39,930 nucleotides of DNA from JAEDES01 sp045649455 (GCA_045649455.1 JAZRPV010000027.1:1-39930), one strand, 5' to 3'. Counted from the first letter of the stretch, positions 16,745 to 25,853 are shown. The notes: generated by a model from the sequence alone, not told the origin. Numbers and translations: made by a program.

Positions 16745-17278
16745 ATGAAGAAAATATATTTTGTTCTTACTTATACTGGAACTATATTATCTAGAATAGT
16801 ACATATTTATACAGGACAAGAATTTTGCCATAGTTCTTTATCGTTAGATGCAGAATTAAATGAAATGTATAGTTTTGGCAGATATTGGGCTTATAATCCA
16901 TTTATTGGTGGATTTATAAAAGAAGAAGTAGATTCTGGTACATTTAAGAGATTTCGTAATACAAAAGCAGCTATATATTCATTAGAGGTTACTGATTGGC
17001 AATATAAAAGAATTAAAAGAGAAATTAAAAGGATGAAAAATTCAAAAGATAAATATACTTTTAATACTTTAGGTTTAGCAGCGATATTATTTGATAAGAA
17101 ATTAACTAGAAAAAATAAATATTATTGTAGTGAATTTGTTAAACATTTAGTTGAAGTAGGGAAAGTAGAGAATAATTTACCTGATATTGTTAGACCTCAA
17201 GATTTTGAGAATATTGATAATGTAGAATTAATTTATAAAGGAAAATTAAAAGACTTTAAACAAGTAGAACTTGTTTAA
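16745..17278 (+). CDS. permuted papain-like (YiiX/YaeF type) hydrolase
   Basis: 177 aa. The histidine comes first (H29 in EFCHSSLSLD) and the cysteine later (C128 in YYCSEFVKHL), the order of circularly permuted NlpC/P60 enzymes of the YaeF/YiiX group. These act on amide or thioester bonds, and some members are implicated in lipid or peptidoglycan metabolism. There is no signal peptide, so it is probably cytoplasmic or membrane-peripheral. The end of the gene forms the 5' arm of its own terminator. Start: ATG with GAGGCTG upstream. Confidence 0.82.
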   Translation: MKKIYFVLTYTGTILSRIVHIYTGQEFCHSSLSLDAELNEMYSFGRYWAYNPFIGGFIKEEVDSGTFKRFRNTKAAIYSLEVTDWQYKRIKREIKRMKNSKDKYTFNTLGLAAILFDKKLTRKNKYYCSEFVKHLVEVGKVENNLPDIVRPQDFENIDNVELIYKGKLKDFKQVELV

Positions 17279-17288
17279 GTCTTTTTTT
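17249..17288 (+). terminator. strong terminator after the papain-like hydrolase gene
   Basis: Long stem, AGACTT plus AAACAAG (17251-17264, one bulged T) with CTTGTTT plus AAGTCT (17270-17282), loop TAGAA, then T6. Confidence 0.85.
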
Positions 17289-17314
17289 GTTTTTGATTGT
17301 TTTTTTATATAGTA

Positions 17315-17343
17315 TTGCATATTATTTATAGTAGTGATAAAAT
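17315..17343 (+). promoter_or_regulatory. promoter of the MarR-ABC-acyl-CoA synthetase operon
   Basis: TTGCAT (17315-17320), 17-nt spacer, TAAAAT (17338-17343). Confidence 0.65.
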
Positions 17344-17345
17344 AA

Positions 17346-17358
17346 CTAATAGTGTTAG
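17346..17358. promoter_or_regulatory. candidate MarR operator
   Basis: CTAATAGTGTTAG, a 13-base near-palindrome (one mismatched pair) spanning the expected transcription start, three bases after the -10. The location suits autorepression by the MarR protein encoded next. Confidence 0.4.
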
Positions 17359-17376
17359 ATAAAAGTAGGTGATAGT

Positions 17377-17814
17377 TTGAAATATGAGAAAATGATAAGT
17401 GAGTTTTTTGAAAAATTCATGTCATCTTCTAAATGTTCTTTTGATAAATTCTTTGGTGGATTTAATAAAGGAGAACTTGGTGCTTTAGGTTTTTTATCTA
17501 ATAATAAAGAAGTTAATTCTAAAGATTTAAGTGAGTTTTTGGAAGTATCAACAGCTAGAGTTGCATCGATTCTTAATTCATTAGAACATAAGAAATTAAT
17601 TGTTAGAGAAAATGATGCTGATGATAAGAGAAAGACGTTAGTAAATATTACTGATGATGGAGAAAAACTAACACAAGAAATGAAAGAAGAAATTTCTAAA
17701 AGGATAAAACATGTTGTAGAAGAAATTGGTGTTGAGAAATTTGAAGAGTATTTAGATTTAACGATGCAAATAAGTGATATTTTAAAAAAATATGAGGAGG
17801 ATGAAATATGTTAG
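17377..17814 (+). CDS. MarR family transcriptional regulator
   Basis: 145 aa. Winged helix with the MarR pattern: GELGALGFLSNN, VNSKDLSEFLEVSTARVASILNSLEHKKLIVR (recognition helix), then the wing ENDADDKRKTLVNITDDGEKL. It begins at TTG, supported by AGGTGA eight bases upstream; the next in-frame ATG is five codons in, without its own ribosome site. It ends overlapping the ATG of the ABC transporter (ATG lies in the last codons), so the two are coupled. Likely a ligand-responsive repressor of this efflux operon; the ligand is unknown. Confidence 0.92.
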   Translation: MKYEKMISEFFEKFMSSSKCSFDKFFGGFNKGELGALGFLSNNKEVNSKDLSEFLEVSTARVASILNSLEHKKLIVRENDADDKRKTLVNITDDGEKLTQEMKEEISKRIKHVVEEIGVEKFEEYLDLTMQISDILKKYEEDEIC

Positions 17815-20348
17815 AGATTAAGAAGATTAGTAAAGTTTATGAAACAGAAAATTTTAAACAAAAAGCATTAGATGGCGTAAGTATTAGTTTTCGTGAAAAT
17901 GAATTTGTTTCAATCTTAGGACCTTCTGGAAGTGGTAAAACCACTTTATTAAATATTATTGGTGGGTTAGATAAATATACTTCTGGAGATTTGGTTATTA
18001 ATGGTGTTAGTACAAAAGAATATACTGATAGAGATTGGGATACTTATAGAAATCATAGTGTTGGATTTGTGTTTCAAAGTTATAATTTAATACCTCATCA
18101 AAGTGTATTAAGTAACGTAGAACTTGCTTTAACTCTTAGTGGTGTATCTAAAGATGAAAGAAGAAAAAGAAGTTTAAAAGCACTTAAAAAGGTTGGATTA
18201 GAAGATCATGTTCATAAAAGACCTAACCAATTATCTGGTGGACAAATGCAAAGAGTTGCGATTGCAAGAGCTTTAGTTAATGATCCAGATATTTTACTTG
18301 CTGATGAACCTACAGGAGCACTTGATAGTAAGACTAGTGTTCAAATTATGGAATTATTAAAAGAAGTAGCAAATGATAGATTAGTTATTATGGTTACTCA
18401 TAATGCTGAAATCGCAGAAGAATATTCTACAAGAATTATTGAATTAAAAGATGGTAAGATTGTAAACGATTCTAAAGAATTTGATAAGAATGAAGAATTA
18501 AAAGAAAAGAAGAAAAATAAAAAGACTAATATGTCATTTAAAACTGCTTTAGGTTTAAGTTTAAATAACTTAATGACTAAGAAAGGTAGAACATTACTTA
18601 CTGCTTTTGCTGGATCTATAGGTATTATTGGTATAGCATTGATTTTATCTTTAAGTAATGGTGTTCAAACATATATAGATAGAGTTCAAGAAGAAACTTT
18701 AACTTCTTATCCTTTAACTATTGAATCTGCATCTATTGATATGACTTCTGCTATGGCACAACATATTTCTAAACAAGAAGAAAATGAAAAGAAAAAGAAA
18801 AAAAATAAGATTTATTCTAATAATACAATAGGTGAAATTTTATCTTTAATGAGTAGTCAAGTACAAGCTAATAACTTAGAAGCTTTTAAGAAGTATATTG
18901 ATGCTGGAAAAGGTGGAATTAAAGCTGCATCTAGTGAAGTTAGTTATCAATATAATTTAAGATTACAATTATTTAGAGAAATGGAAGACGGAATTCTTCA
19001 AGTTAATCCAGAAACTGTTTTAAAGAATTTAGGTTTCCCTGAAAATGCAACAGTTATGATGGGCAGTGTTTGGTCTGAATTATATCAAAATAAAGAATTA
19101 AATGATAAATTATATGAAGTTGTTTCTGGTAGAATGCCTAAGAAATATAATGAAGTAGTTGTTATGGTTGATGAAAATAATCAAATAACTGATTATGTTT
19201 TATATGCTTTAGGATTAAAAGATCAAGCTGAATTAGAAAAGTTATATAAAGACTTAATTGCTGGTAAAGAAGTTGAAACTGAAATGGTTCAATATGATTA
19301 TGATGATATTGTTGGACTAGAATTTAAATTACTTCTTAATACAGATTATTACGATAAAGTAAACGGTATGTGGATGTATCGTAAAGATGATGAAAAGTAT
19401 TTAGAAAATAAAGTAAAAGATGCTGAAAGTATTAAAGTTGTTGGTATTATTAAACCAAATGAAGATGCTGCAGTTACTCAAAATGCTTTAGGTGGAGTAT
19501 TCTATACTGATGCATTAGAAAAACATGTTATTGATAAAATTAATGATAGTAAAATTGTAAAAGAACAAAAAGAAAATCCAAAGAGAAATATTTTAACTGG
19601 ATTAGAATTTAGTGATAAAAAGTTTAGTATGGAAGATTTAAGTCCACAACAAATGGCTTATTTACAATCATTATCTCCAGAAGAACTTGCTGATGTAATT
19701 AATCGTTATAAAGAACAAGCTGATGCTACATATGATAGTGTGTTAGCGGAACTTGGATCGGTTAATTTAGAAAAACCTTATGCTATATATTTATATGCAA
19801 AAGATTTTGAACAAAAAGAAATTATTACTGATGCTATAAGTAAATATAATGAAAAACAAGAAAAAGCTGGAAAAGAAGAGAATGTAATTAATTATACTGA
19901 TATGGTTGGATTATTAATGAGCAGTGTTACTGTTATTGTTGATATGATTAGTTATGTATTGATTGGATTTGTTTCTATTTCGTTAGTAGTTTCATCTATT
20001 ATGATTGGAATTATTACTTATATTTCAGTTTTAGAAAGAACTAAAGAAATTGGTATTTTAAGAGCGATTGGAGCTTCTAAAAAAGATGTTTCAAGAGTAT
20101 TTAATGCAGAAACATTAATAGTTGGTGCAGTAGCTGGATTTATTGGTATTGCAATGACTATGGTATTAAATATTCCAATTAATATTATTGTTGGAAATTT
20201 AACTGATGTAAAAACTATTAGTATTTTACCTCCAGTAGGAGCAGTAGTATTAATTATTATAAGTATTGTGTTAACATTAATAGCTGGATTAATTCCTTCT
20301 AGAATTGCAAGTAAGAAAGATCCGGTAGAAGCTTTAAGAAGTGAATAA
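17808..20348 (+). CDS. MacB/FtsX-type ABC transporter, fused ATPase and permease
   Basis: 846 aa. The N-terminal ATPase (1-235) has Walker A GPSGSGKTT, Q-loop VFQSYNLIPHQ, signature LSGGQMQRVAIARAL, Walker B ILLADEPTGALDS and switch VTHN; this is the LolD/MacB class. Residues about 260-285 are the first span (TLLTAFAGSIGIIGIALILSL), then a large outer domain to about 690 with a lysine-rich patch near 330, then three C-terminal FtsX spans (SSVTVIVDMISYVLIGFVS, ERTKEIGILRAIGAS coupling motif, final GLIPSRIASKKDPVEALRSE). Such single-chain transporters act as mechanotransmitters for export of peptides, lipoproteins or drugs rather than classical channels. A MarR partner suggests a stress or drug response. 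Confidence 0.92.
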   Translation: MLEIKKISKVYETENFKQKALDGVSISFRENEFVSILGPSGSGKTTLLNIIGGLDKYTSGDLVINGVSTKEYTDRDWDTYRNHSVGFVFQSYNLIPHQSVLSNVELALTLSGVSKDERRKRSLKALKKVGLEDHVHKRPNQLSGGQMQRVAIARALVNDPDILLADEPTGALDSKTSVQIMELLKEVANDRLVIMVTHNAEIAEEYSTRIIELKDGKIVNDSKEFDKNEELKEKKKNKKTNMSFKTALGLSLNNLMTKKGRTLLTAFAGSIGIIGIALILSLSNGVQTYIDRVQEETLTSYPLTIESASIDMTSAMAQHISKQEENEKKKKKNKIYSNNTIGEILSLMSSQVQANNLEAFKKYIDAGKGGIKAASSEVSYQYNLRLQLFREMEDGILQVNPETVLKNLGFPENATVMMGSVWSELYQNKELNDKLYEVVSGRMPKKYNEVVVMVDENNQITDYVLYALGLKDQAELEKLYKDLIAGKEVETEMVQYDYDDIVGLEFKLLLNTDYYDKVNGMWMYRKDDEKYLENKVKDAESIKVVGIIKPNEDAAVTQNALGGVFYTDALEKHVIDKINDSKIVKEQKENPKRNILTGLEFSDKKFSMEDLSPQQMAYLQSLSPEELADVINRYKEQADATYDSVLAELGSVNLEKPYAIYLYAKDFEQKEIITDAISKYNEKQEKAGKEENVINYTDMVGLLMSSVTVIVDMISYVLIGFVSISLVVSSIMIGIITYISVLERTKEIGILRAIGASKKDVSRVFNAETLIVGAVAGFIGIAMTMVLNIPINIIVGNLTDVKTISILPPVGAVVLIIISIVLTLIAGLIPSRIASKKDPVEALRSE

Positions 20349-20359
20349 AAGGAGTAATT

Positions 20360-22144
20360 ATGAGAATTATTAAAGATTTTATAAATAAATTTTTTAAGAA
20401 TAGTAGTGAAGATCAACCTTGGTTAAGTTATTACAATAAGGATGATAATACAATAAAGATTACTGATAAATGTATTTATGAATACATGGTTGAGTGTGTT
20501 GGACAAGACACAGATTTAATTGCCTTAAATTATTTTGGATACAGAATGAGTTTTGGTGAGATGTTTGATAAGATTGATAATGCTGCTAAAGCATTTAGAT
20601 CTATTGGTGTTAAAGAGGGAGATGTAGTTACTATATGTCTTCCTAATACACCAGAAGCATTAATTTGTTTTTATGCAATTAATAAAATTGGGGCAGTTGC
20701 TGATATGATCCATCCTTTATCTGGTGGTTCTGAAATTAAATATTATTTACAAGAATCTAAATCAAGAGTTTTAGTTTTAGTAGATTTTGCTTATGAGAAA
20801 ATAGAAGATCATATTGATGATACTTTAGTTCATAAAACTATTATGGTTTCTCCTAAGGACTCAATGCCTAAGGGTCTTGCTTTTGGTTATACAATTACTA
20901 AAGGTTTAAAAATTAAGAAACCTAAATTCAATGATTCTGATTTTATGACATGGGGAAGTTTCTTATTTAAAGGAATGACTTATAGTAAAACTCATAAGAG
21001 CAATATGAAGAGTGAAGATTTAGCAGTTATTTTACATAGTGGTGGTACTACTGGTAAACCTAAAGGTATTATGTTATCAAATAGAAACTTTAATGCTGAA
21101 TGTCAACAAGCTGGTCTTGTTCTTCCAACAATTAAACCTAAAGAAAAGATTATGACAATTTTACCTAACTTCCATGGTTTTGGATTATGTGTATCTATGC
21201 ATGCACCTTTATGTTTAAGAATGGAAGTTATCTTAGTTCCTCAATTTGATGCTAAGAGATTCCATAGAGATATACAAAAATATAGACCTAATGCTTTAGT
21301 AGGGGTTCCTACATTATGGGAAGCTATGTTAAGTAATAAGAGATTTGAAGATGTAGATTTATCTGATTTAAGATATATGGTTAGTGGTGGAGATACAATG
21401 ACACTTGGTATGGAAGAAAAGATTAATAATTTCTTACATACACATGGAACTAATATTTGTATTACAAAAGGTTATGGTATGACTGAAGTTTGTGCAGCTG
21501 CTTCATTTACATTTGAAGGAGCTAATGAACCAGGTTCAATTGGTATTCCAATGATTGGTACTGATATTAAGATTTGTAAGATAGATACAACTGATGAATT
21601 ACCTTTTGGAGAAGAAGGAGAAATTTGTATTTCTGGACCGACAGTAATGATGGGATATTATAATAATCCTGAAGAAACAGAAAAGATTATTAAAGAGCAT
21701 AAAGATGGTAAAAAATGGGTTCATACTGGTGACTTAGGATATATTACTCCTGATGGAATTATTTACTTTACTCAAAGATTAAAGAGAATGATTATTTCAT
21801 CTGGATTTAATGTTTATCCAGCTCAAATAGAACAAGTAATTGAATCTCATGCAGATGTTTCTAAATGTTGTGTTGTAGGAATTCCACATCCATATAAAAT
21901 GGAAGTACCAAAAGCATTTATTGTTCTAAAAGATGGTGTTAAAGATTCTTCTAGATTAAAGAAAGAATTAAAAGAATTATGTAAGGAAAATCTAGCTGTT
22001 TATTCAGTTCCAAAAGATTTTGAATTTAGAGATAGTCTTCCTAAAACATTAATGAATAAAATTGACTTTAAAGCTTTAGAAAGAGAAGAAAGAGAAAAAG
22101 CTGAAGCTAAAAAAGATTATGAAAAGAAAGTAGAAGATATGTAA
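20360..22144 (+). CDS. AMP-forming acyl-CoA synthetase (long-chain type)
   Basis: 594 aa ANL-superfamily enzyme. The AMP-binding P-loop is ILHSGGTTGKPKGIMLSNRN; later motifs are KGYGMTEVCAA, HTGDLGYITPDGIIYFTQR and KRMIISSGFNVYPAQIEQ, and the C-terminal catalytic lysine falls in SLPKTLMNKIDFKAL. It activates a carboxylic acid, probably a fatty acid, to acyl-AMP and then acyl-CoA. An N-terminal extension of about 30 residues is amphipathic. It starts 12 bases after the ABC gene with AAAGGAG and shares its transcript, hinting at lipid substrates for the pathway, although co-transcription is the only evidence. Confidence 0.92.
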   Translation: MRIIKDFINKFFKNSSEDQPWLSYYNKDDNTIKITDKCIYEYMVECVGQDTDLIALNYFGYRMSFGEMFDKIDNAAKAFRSIGVKEGDVVTICLPNTPEALICFYAINKIGAVADMIHPLSGGSEIKYYLQESKSRVLVLVDFAYEKIEDHIDDTLVHKTIMVSPKDSMPKGLAFGYTITKGLKIKKPKFNDSDFMTWGSFLFKGMTYSKTHKSNMKSEDLAVILHSGGTTGKPKGIMLSNRNFNAECQQAGLVLPTIKPKEKIMTILPNFHGFGLCVSMHAPLCLRMEVILVPQFDAKRFHRDIQKYRPNALVGVPTLWEAMLSNKRFEDVDLSDLRYMVSGGDTMTLGMEEKINNFLHTHGTNICITKGYGMTEVCAAASFTFEGANEPGSIGIPMIGTDIKICKIDTTDELPFGEEGEICISGPTVMMGYYNNPEETEKIIKEHKDGKKWVHTGDLGYITPDGIIYFTQRLKRMIISSGFNVYPAQIEQVIESHADVSKCCVVGIPHPYKMEVPKAFIVLKDGVKDSSRLKKELKELCKENLAVYSVPKDFEFRDSLPKTLMNKIDFKALEREEREKAEAKKDYEKKVEDM

Positions 22145-22171
22145 AAAAGATTCAGAAATGAATCTTTTTTT
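22143..22171 (+). terminator. terminator after the acyl-CoA synthetase gene
   Basis: AAAAAAGATTC (22143-22153) pairs with GAATCTTTTTT (22160-22170); 11-bp stem, loop AGAAAT. Confidence 0.85.
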
Positions 22172-22247
22172 GTTAATTACTAATATACATTAATTTTAGA
22201 TTTGTATTGATATTATATGTCTTGGAAAAATATGGAAGAGTGATAAT

Positions 22248-23342
22248 ATGAAACAAGATAATATTGGTAAATTTATATTACAACTAAGGACTGATAAAGG
22301 TTGGACTCAAGAAGAATTAGCAAATATGATTCCTATAACTAGACAAGCGGTTAGTAGATGGGAACAAGGTAAATCTATACCTGATTCTTCAACTTTAGTT
22401 ATTTTAAGTGAAATATTTGATGTAAGTATAAATGAGTTGTTAAGTGGTAAAAGAATACCTAAGAAAGAGATTATTAAAGAAAGCGAAAAGATTGCTTTAG
22501 AAATAGTAGATAAACATATTTTGATGAAGAAGAAAATTAAAAGAATTTTAATTAGTTTTATTAGTTTGTTCTTTATAGGGATTGTTGGATTCTTATGTTA
22601 TTATTTCTTTGCGACTTATAATTCAGTAAAAGTATATTCAATAGGTGGTAAGAGCAAGAACTTTTATTTACAAGAAGGTGTAATGATTGTAACTAAACAG
22701 AAGTTATTCTTTAAATTAGGTAATTTAATTCATTCGGATGATATAGAAGTAGATAAAGTGACTTTATCTTTTAAGAAAGGTGATAAAGATAAACTGTTGT
22801 ATGATAATCATGATTTAGACAGATTAATAATAGAAAATTATGGTTATGAAGAATATTTCTATTTTGATGATTTAGAAGATATTCTAAAAGGAATAAGAAT
22901 GGATATTTATTATGATGATAAAGTTGAATCAATGGATTTAGTGATGTTTTTATCTTTATCTAATAATAAATTTACTTTCTTTAAACGTTCTGATGATTTG
23001 AAAAATACAGAAACTAATTCTGATAGTGAACTCCAAAATAATATTTTAAAATTTATGATAAAGAGCGGCGCTTATAAAGATGATCATTATATTTATAAAA
23101 TTAATAATAAAGTTTTTAAGTATTATGATAAACGTGAACAATTATGGTTGGAGAAAAATAATAGTGAGAGATGGATTTATGTAATTAAAAATAATGATTT
23201 TATATATGAAAATTTAATTGATAGTAATTTTGTTTCTATGAAATTTAATTGTGTTAATAATGAATGTTCTGATAAGGAAAGAATCTTGGCTGAAAAATTT
23301 TATAATTATTTGAATAAGTATATTTTGGGTAAAAGCAATTAG
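22248..23342 (+). CDS. membrane-bound XRE family regulator
   Basis: 364 aa. The N-terminal Cro/C1 helix-turn-helix (residues 6-62) is very typical: LRTDKGWTQEELANMIPITRQAVSRWEQGKSIPD. A basic linker with KKKIKR precedes a membrane span (about 98-120). The C-terminal 240 residues lie outside by topology and are unrecognised. One-component membrane regulators of this kind sense an extracellular cue and act on nearby genes; the secreted protein just downstream is the obvious candidate target. Start: ATG with GAGTGAT upstream. Confidence 0.87.
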   Translation: MKQDNIGKFILQLRTDKGWTQEELANMIPITRQAVSRWEQGKSIPDSSTLVILSEIFDVSINELLSGKRIPKKEIIKESEKIALEIVDKHILMKKKIKRILISFISLFFIGIVGFLCYYFFATYNSVKVYSIGGKSKNFYLQEGVMIVTKQKLFFKLGNLIHSDDIEVDKVTLSFKKGDKDKLLYDNHDLDRLIIENYGYEEYFYFDDLEDILKGIRMDIYYDDKVESMDLVMFLSLSNNKFTFFKRSDDLKNTETNSDSELQNNILKFMIKSGAYKDDHYIYKINNKVFKYYDKREQLWLEKNNSERWIYVIKNNDFIYENLIDSNFVSMKFNCVNNECSDKERILAEKFYNYLNKYILGKSN

Positions 23343-23359
23343 CAATTGCTTTTATTTTT
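23331..23359 (+). terminator. terminator after the XRE gene
   Basis: AAAAGCAATT (23331-23340) pairs with AATTGCTTTT (23344-23353), loop AGC, followed by ATTTTTTT; the stem contains the stop codon. A consensus -35-like TTGACA follows at 23359-23364, but without a good -10 at 17 nt. Confidence 0.75.
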
Positions 23360-23400
23360 TGACAAAATTTTCTATAGTTGAAACATAAGGAGGTGAAAAT

Positions 23401-24141
23401 AAGAAGATAAGAAGTAATTGTAGTAAATTTTTAATTGCTATTGGTTTAGGATTGCTATTTTCTTTTAATCAAGTAGACGCTAAAGAAATTTATTTTACTA
23501 ATAGCAAAGGTGTTTCAATGACTGAAGAAGAATATCAGTTTATTGGAGAATTATATAAGGAAGGATTTCAAAACCATATTACACAAGAATTATATGATAA
23601 TATTATCGATAATGATTTGATGAATCGTGAGTTAAATAAGAAATCTGTTGTAGTACAAGATAATCCGTTTGCAAGAGGCTCATATCATACGACTTCTTAT
23701 AAGAGTTTGTCTATTGCGAGTTCTTGTGATAGTTCAAATTGTTTTATATTAATTACGTTGGATTGGTTAGCTAATCCAGCGGTAAGAAGTTATGATGTTA
23801 TTGGTGCATTATTCCATAATGTAACAAGACAGTCTACGCCGGTTACATATTATACTGATTCTATTAGTTCAAATGCTACTGGAACTTATAAATATGCAAG
23901 TGATGGTGTAGGAGCTTCTTTTAAATTGGGTACTGGAAATAGTTTGTATATAACACAACAATTTTATGTATCTCGCGGTGGTACTGTGTTTGGAAGTTAT
24001 CAGCATGCAACTAAGGCAATTACTCTAAATGAATCAAGAAATTATAATTTCCATATTAGTGGATTTGGAAGTGTATTCCAATTTGGTTCTGTTGGAGTAG
24101 ATACATACGATGGTATGACCGGAGTTGATATTGCTGTTTAA
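23401..24141 (+). pseudogene. secreted protein of unknown function with apparently lost start codon
   Basis: The reading frame is open from upstream of 23401 to the TAA at 24139-24141, about 246 codons. In frame from 23401 it encodes KKIRSNCSKF followed by a hydrophobic core (LIAIGLGLLF) and VDAKE, a complete Sec signal peptide with an A-K cleavage-like site. The strong ribosome site AAGGAGGTGAAA ends at 23398, but where ATG should follow the sequence is ATAAG. Inserting one G (ATGAAG) would restore a perfect start in frame. The only standard start codon in this part of the frame is TTG at 23452, which lies inside the signal core and 58 bases from the ribosome site. The mature part, about 215 residues, has SSCDSSNC (possible disulfide) and a beta-rich C-terminal half; no family recognised. 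Either start-codon decay, a non-AUG start or a one-base sequence error. Confidence 0.6.
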
Positions 24142-24367
24142 GAAATTCTTATGTCAGATTTATTTAAATAAAAGTTGTCAAATATTACGAATTTTATAAA
24201 TTTAAAATTCAAAAATAGAAATGTAAAAAATTAGAAATGTAATAAATAAAAAAACAATTAAAATAAAAACGAAATAGTCAAAAATGTTTAATGTACGAAA
24301 GTACAAAAGAAGAAACAAAAATATATGCACAAAATAAATTAAGAAAGATTTTTATATTTACGCGATG
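24142..24367. other. A-rich non-coding stretch between secreted-protein gene and terminator
   Basis: About 226 bases, very A-rich on the plus strand. It holds a possible promoter, TTGTCA (24175-24180), 16 nt, TAAATT (24197-24202); an imperfect direct repeat of TAGAAATGTAA near 24216-24241; and a small hairpin TGTAC-GAAA-GTACA (24292-24305) with a GNRA tetraloop. No credible ORF. It may be a 3' untranslated region or an unstructured sRNA that ends at the 24368 terminator. Confidence 0.4.
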
Positions 24368-24397
24368 AGGAGAGCAGGCATGCTCTTCTTTTCTTTT
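24368..24397 (+). terminator. intrinsic terminator (plus strand)
   Basis: AGGAGAGCA (24368-24376) pairs with TGCTCTTCT (24381-24389) with one G-T pair, loop GGCA, then TTTCTTTTTT. On the minus strand no T tract follows, so it does not serve the ZIP gene. Confidence 0.8.
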
Positions 24398-25135
24398 TTA
24401 TGTTAATATTTCTGTTATTATCATAATGATTGATCCTATAAAAAAATATACATTATTTTTAGAATTATATTTTTTAGAATTAGGTATATATTCAGTTATA
24501 GATATACTTATCATTATACCTGCTGTTATAGCAAGTGTGATACTTTGAAGTAGAGGAGTAATATAATCTTTTAAAAATAAAAATGTTATTAATGCTCCAA
24601 TGAATTCTGATAGACCAGATATAATTGTATAAATTGATGCTTTCTTTAGATTTTTTGTTGCATAATAAATTGGTATTGCTATTGCAATCCCTTCTGGTAT
24701 ATTATGTAGGGCAATTGCAATTGCTAATTTTATTCCTAAAGTTGGATTTGATGTATATGAAATAAATGTTGCCATACCTTCTGGGATGTTATGAATTATA
24801 ATTGTAAATAGTGAAAGTATTCCTAAATTATATAATGGTGATTTGTTGTTTGTTTTTGAATTTTTATTTATAATTTTAAAGATGAAAATACCTGCTGAGA
24901 ATAAAAATAATGTTACAAGTATTGCTTGATTTTTATTAAATGTTTGCGTTAGTAATTTAAAAGATTCTGGTATAAGTGAAAATATAGAGAGAGTGATCAT
25001 TACACCTGAAGAGAACATTAATGATGAAGAAATAATTTTTTCTTTTTGACTTTTAAATAAACATGGGATTATACCTAATGATGTAGATAATCCTGCTAAT
25101 AGAGTTGTCATAAAACAATTTAATAATTTATTCAT
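24398..25135 (-). CDS. ZIP family metal transporter
   Basis: 245 aa with about eight spans. Two copies of the ZIP metal-site motif are present: IIHNIPEGMATF and ALHNIPEGIAIAIP in the central spans, plus a GLSEFIGA segment (ZIP consensus for spans 4 and 5). These bind and conduct Zn2+ and related divalent ions into the cytoplasm (ZupT/GufA type). The ATG has no clear Shine-Dalgarno; the second Met, at residue 9, has none either, so the exact start is uncertain. Confidence 0.9.
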   Translation of the reverse strand: MNKLLNCFMTTLLAGLSTSLGIIPCLFKSQKEKIISSSLMFSSGVMITLSIFSLIPESFKLLTQTFNKNQAILVTLFLFSAGIFIFKIINKNSKTNNKSPLYNLGILSLFTIIIHNIPEGMATFISYTSNPTLGIKLAIAIALHNIPEGIAIAIPIYYATKNLKKASIYTIISGLSEFIGALITFLFLKDYITPLLQSITLAITAGIMISISITEYIPNSKKYNSKNNVYFFIGSIIMIITEILT

Positions 25136-25174
25136 AATAATTTATATGTGTTTATTATGATTGATATTCCTTTA

Positions 25175-25203
25175 TTGAATAATTTGTTATTTTATGTTAA
25201 AAT
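25175..25203 (+). promoter_or_regulatory. queH promoter
   Basis: TTGAAT (25175-25180), 17-nt spacer, TAAAAT (25198-25203). The -10 covers codons 2-4 of the longer open frame, so translation must begin downstream. Confidence 0.6.
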
Positions 25204-25226
25204 GTAGCGGAAGGGAAGTGGGTATA

Positions 25227-25853
25227 ATGAATTATGATTTAATGATGGAAGAACAAATTAAAAATTGTGTACCTGGTACTAAATTATTACTTCATGTTTG
25301 TTGTGGACCTTGTTCATCTACTTGTTTAGAAAGACTTGGTAATCATTTTGATATTAGTATTTTATACTATAATCCTAATATTACTGATGAAGTTGAATAT
25401 ATTAAGAGAGTTGATGAGGTAAAGAAACTAATAGGTTTATTAAAAACAAAATACCCAGTTAAGCTTATAGAAGGTAGATATGATCCTAAAGAGTTTTTTG
25501 ATATGGCTCGTGGGATGGAAGACTTACCTGAGAGAAGTGAAAGATGTTATAAATGTTATTTATTAAGACTTGAAGAAACTGCTAAAGTTGCGGATGAATT
25601 AGGTTTTGATTATTTTTGTACTTCTTTAACTCTTAGTCCTTATAAAAAGACTGATTGGTTAAATGAGATTGGAGAATCTCTTAATGATAAATTTAATTGT
25701 ACGTATTTATATTCTGATTTTAAAAAGAAAAATGGATATAAACGTAGTATAGAGTTGTCCAAAGAATTTGATTTATATAGACAAGACTATTGTGGGTGTG
25801 TTTATTCTAAAAGAGATTATTTAGAAAGAATAAATAAAAAAGACAGGGATTAA
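25227..25853 (+). CDS. queH: epoxyqueuosine reductase QueH (DUF208)
   Basis: 208 aa from the ATG at 25227; an upstream ATG at 25194 lies on the promoter and is rejected. The family cysteines are present: HVCCGPCSS (C25, C26, C29), RCYKCY in the middle, and DYCGCVYS near the C-terminus. These bind iron-sulfur and a further metal in QueH. It performs the last step of queuosine formation in tRNA, replacing the cobalamin enzyme QueG. No other queuosine gene is in the window. The stop codon TTAA palindrome is shared with the convergent DHH gene. Confidence 0.93.
   Translation: MNYDLMMEEQIKNCVPGTKLLLHVCCGPCSSTCLERLGNHFDISILYYNPNITDEVEYIKRVDEVKKLIGLLKTKYPVKLIEGRYDPKEFFDMARGMEDLPERSERCYKCYLLRLEETAKVADELGFDYFCTSLTLSPYKKTDWLNEIGESLNDKFNCTYLYSDFKKKNGYKRSIELSKEFDLYRQDYCGCVYSKRDYLERINKKDRD

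Noticed and set aside
18778..18815. Long A-rich run in the MacB-like gene as a slippage site
   Set aside because: The run is broken by G residues and encodes a lysine-rich loop in an intact frame; no sign of frameshifting.
24284..24337. 17-codon basic ORF in the A-rich spacer
   Set aside because: No ribosome site, and an in-frame stop lies just upstream; composition explains it.
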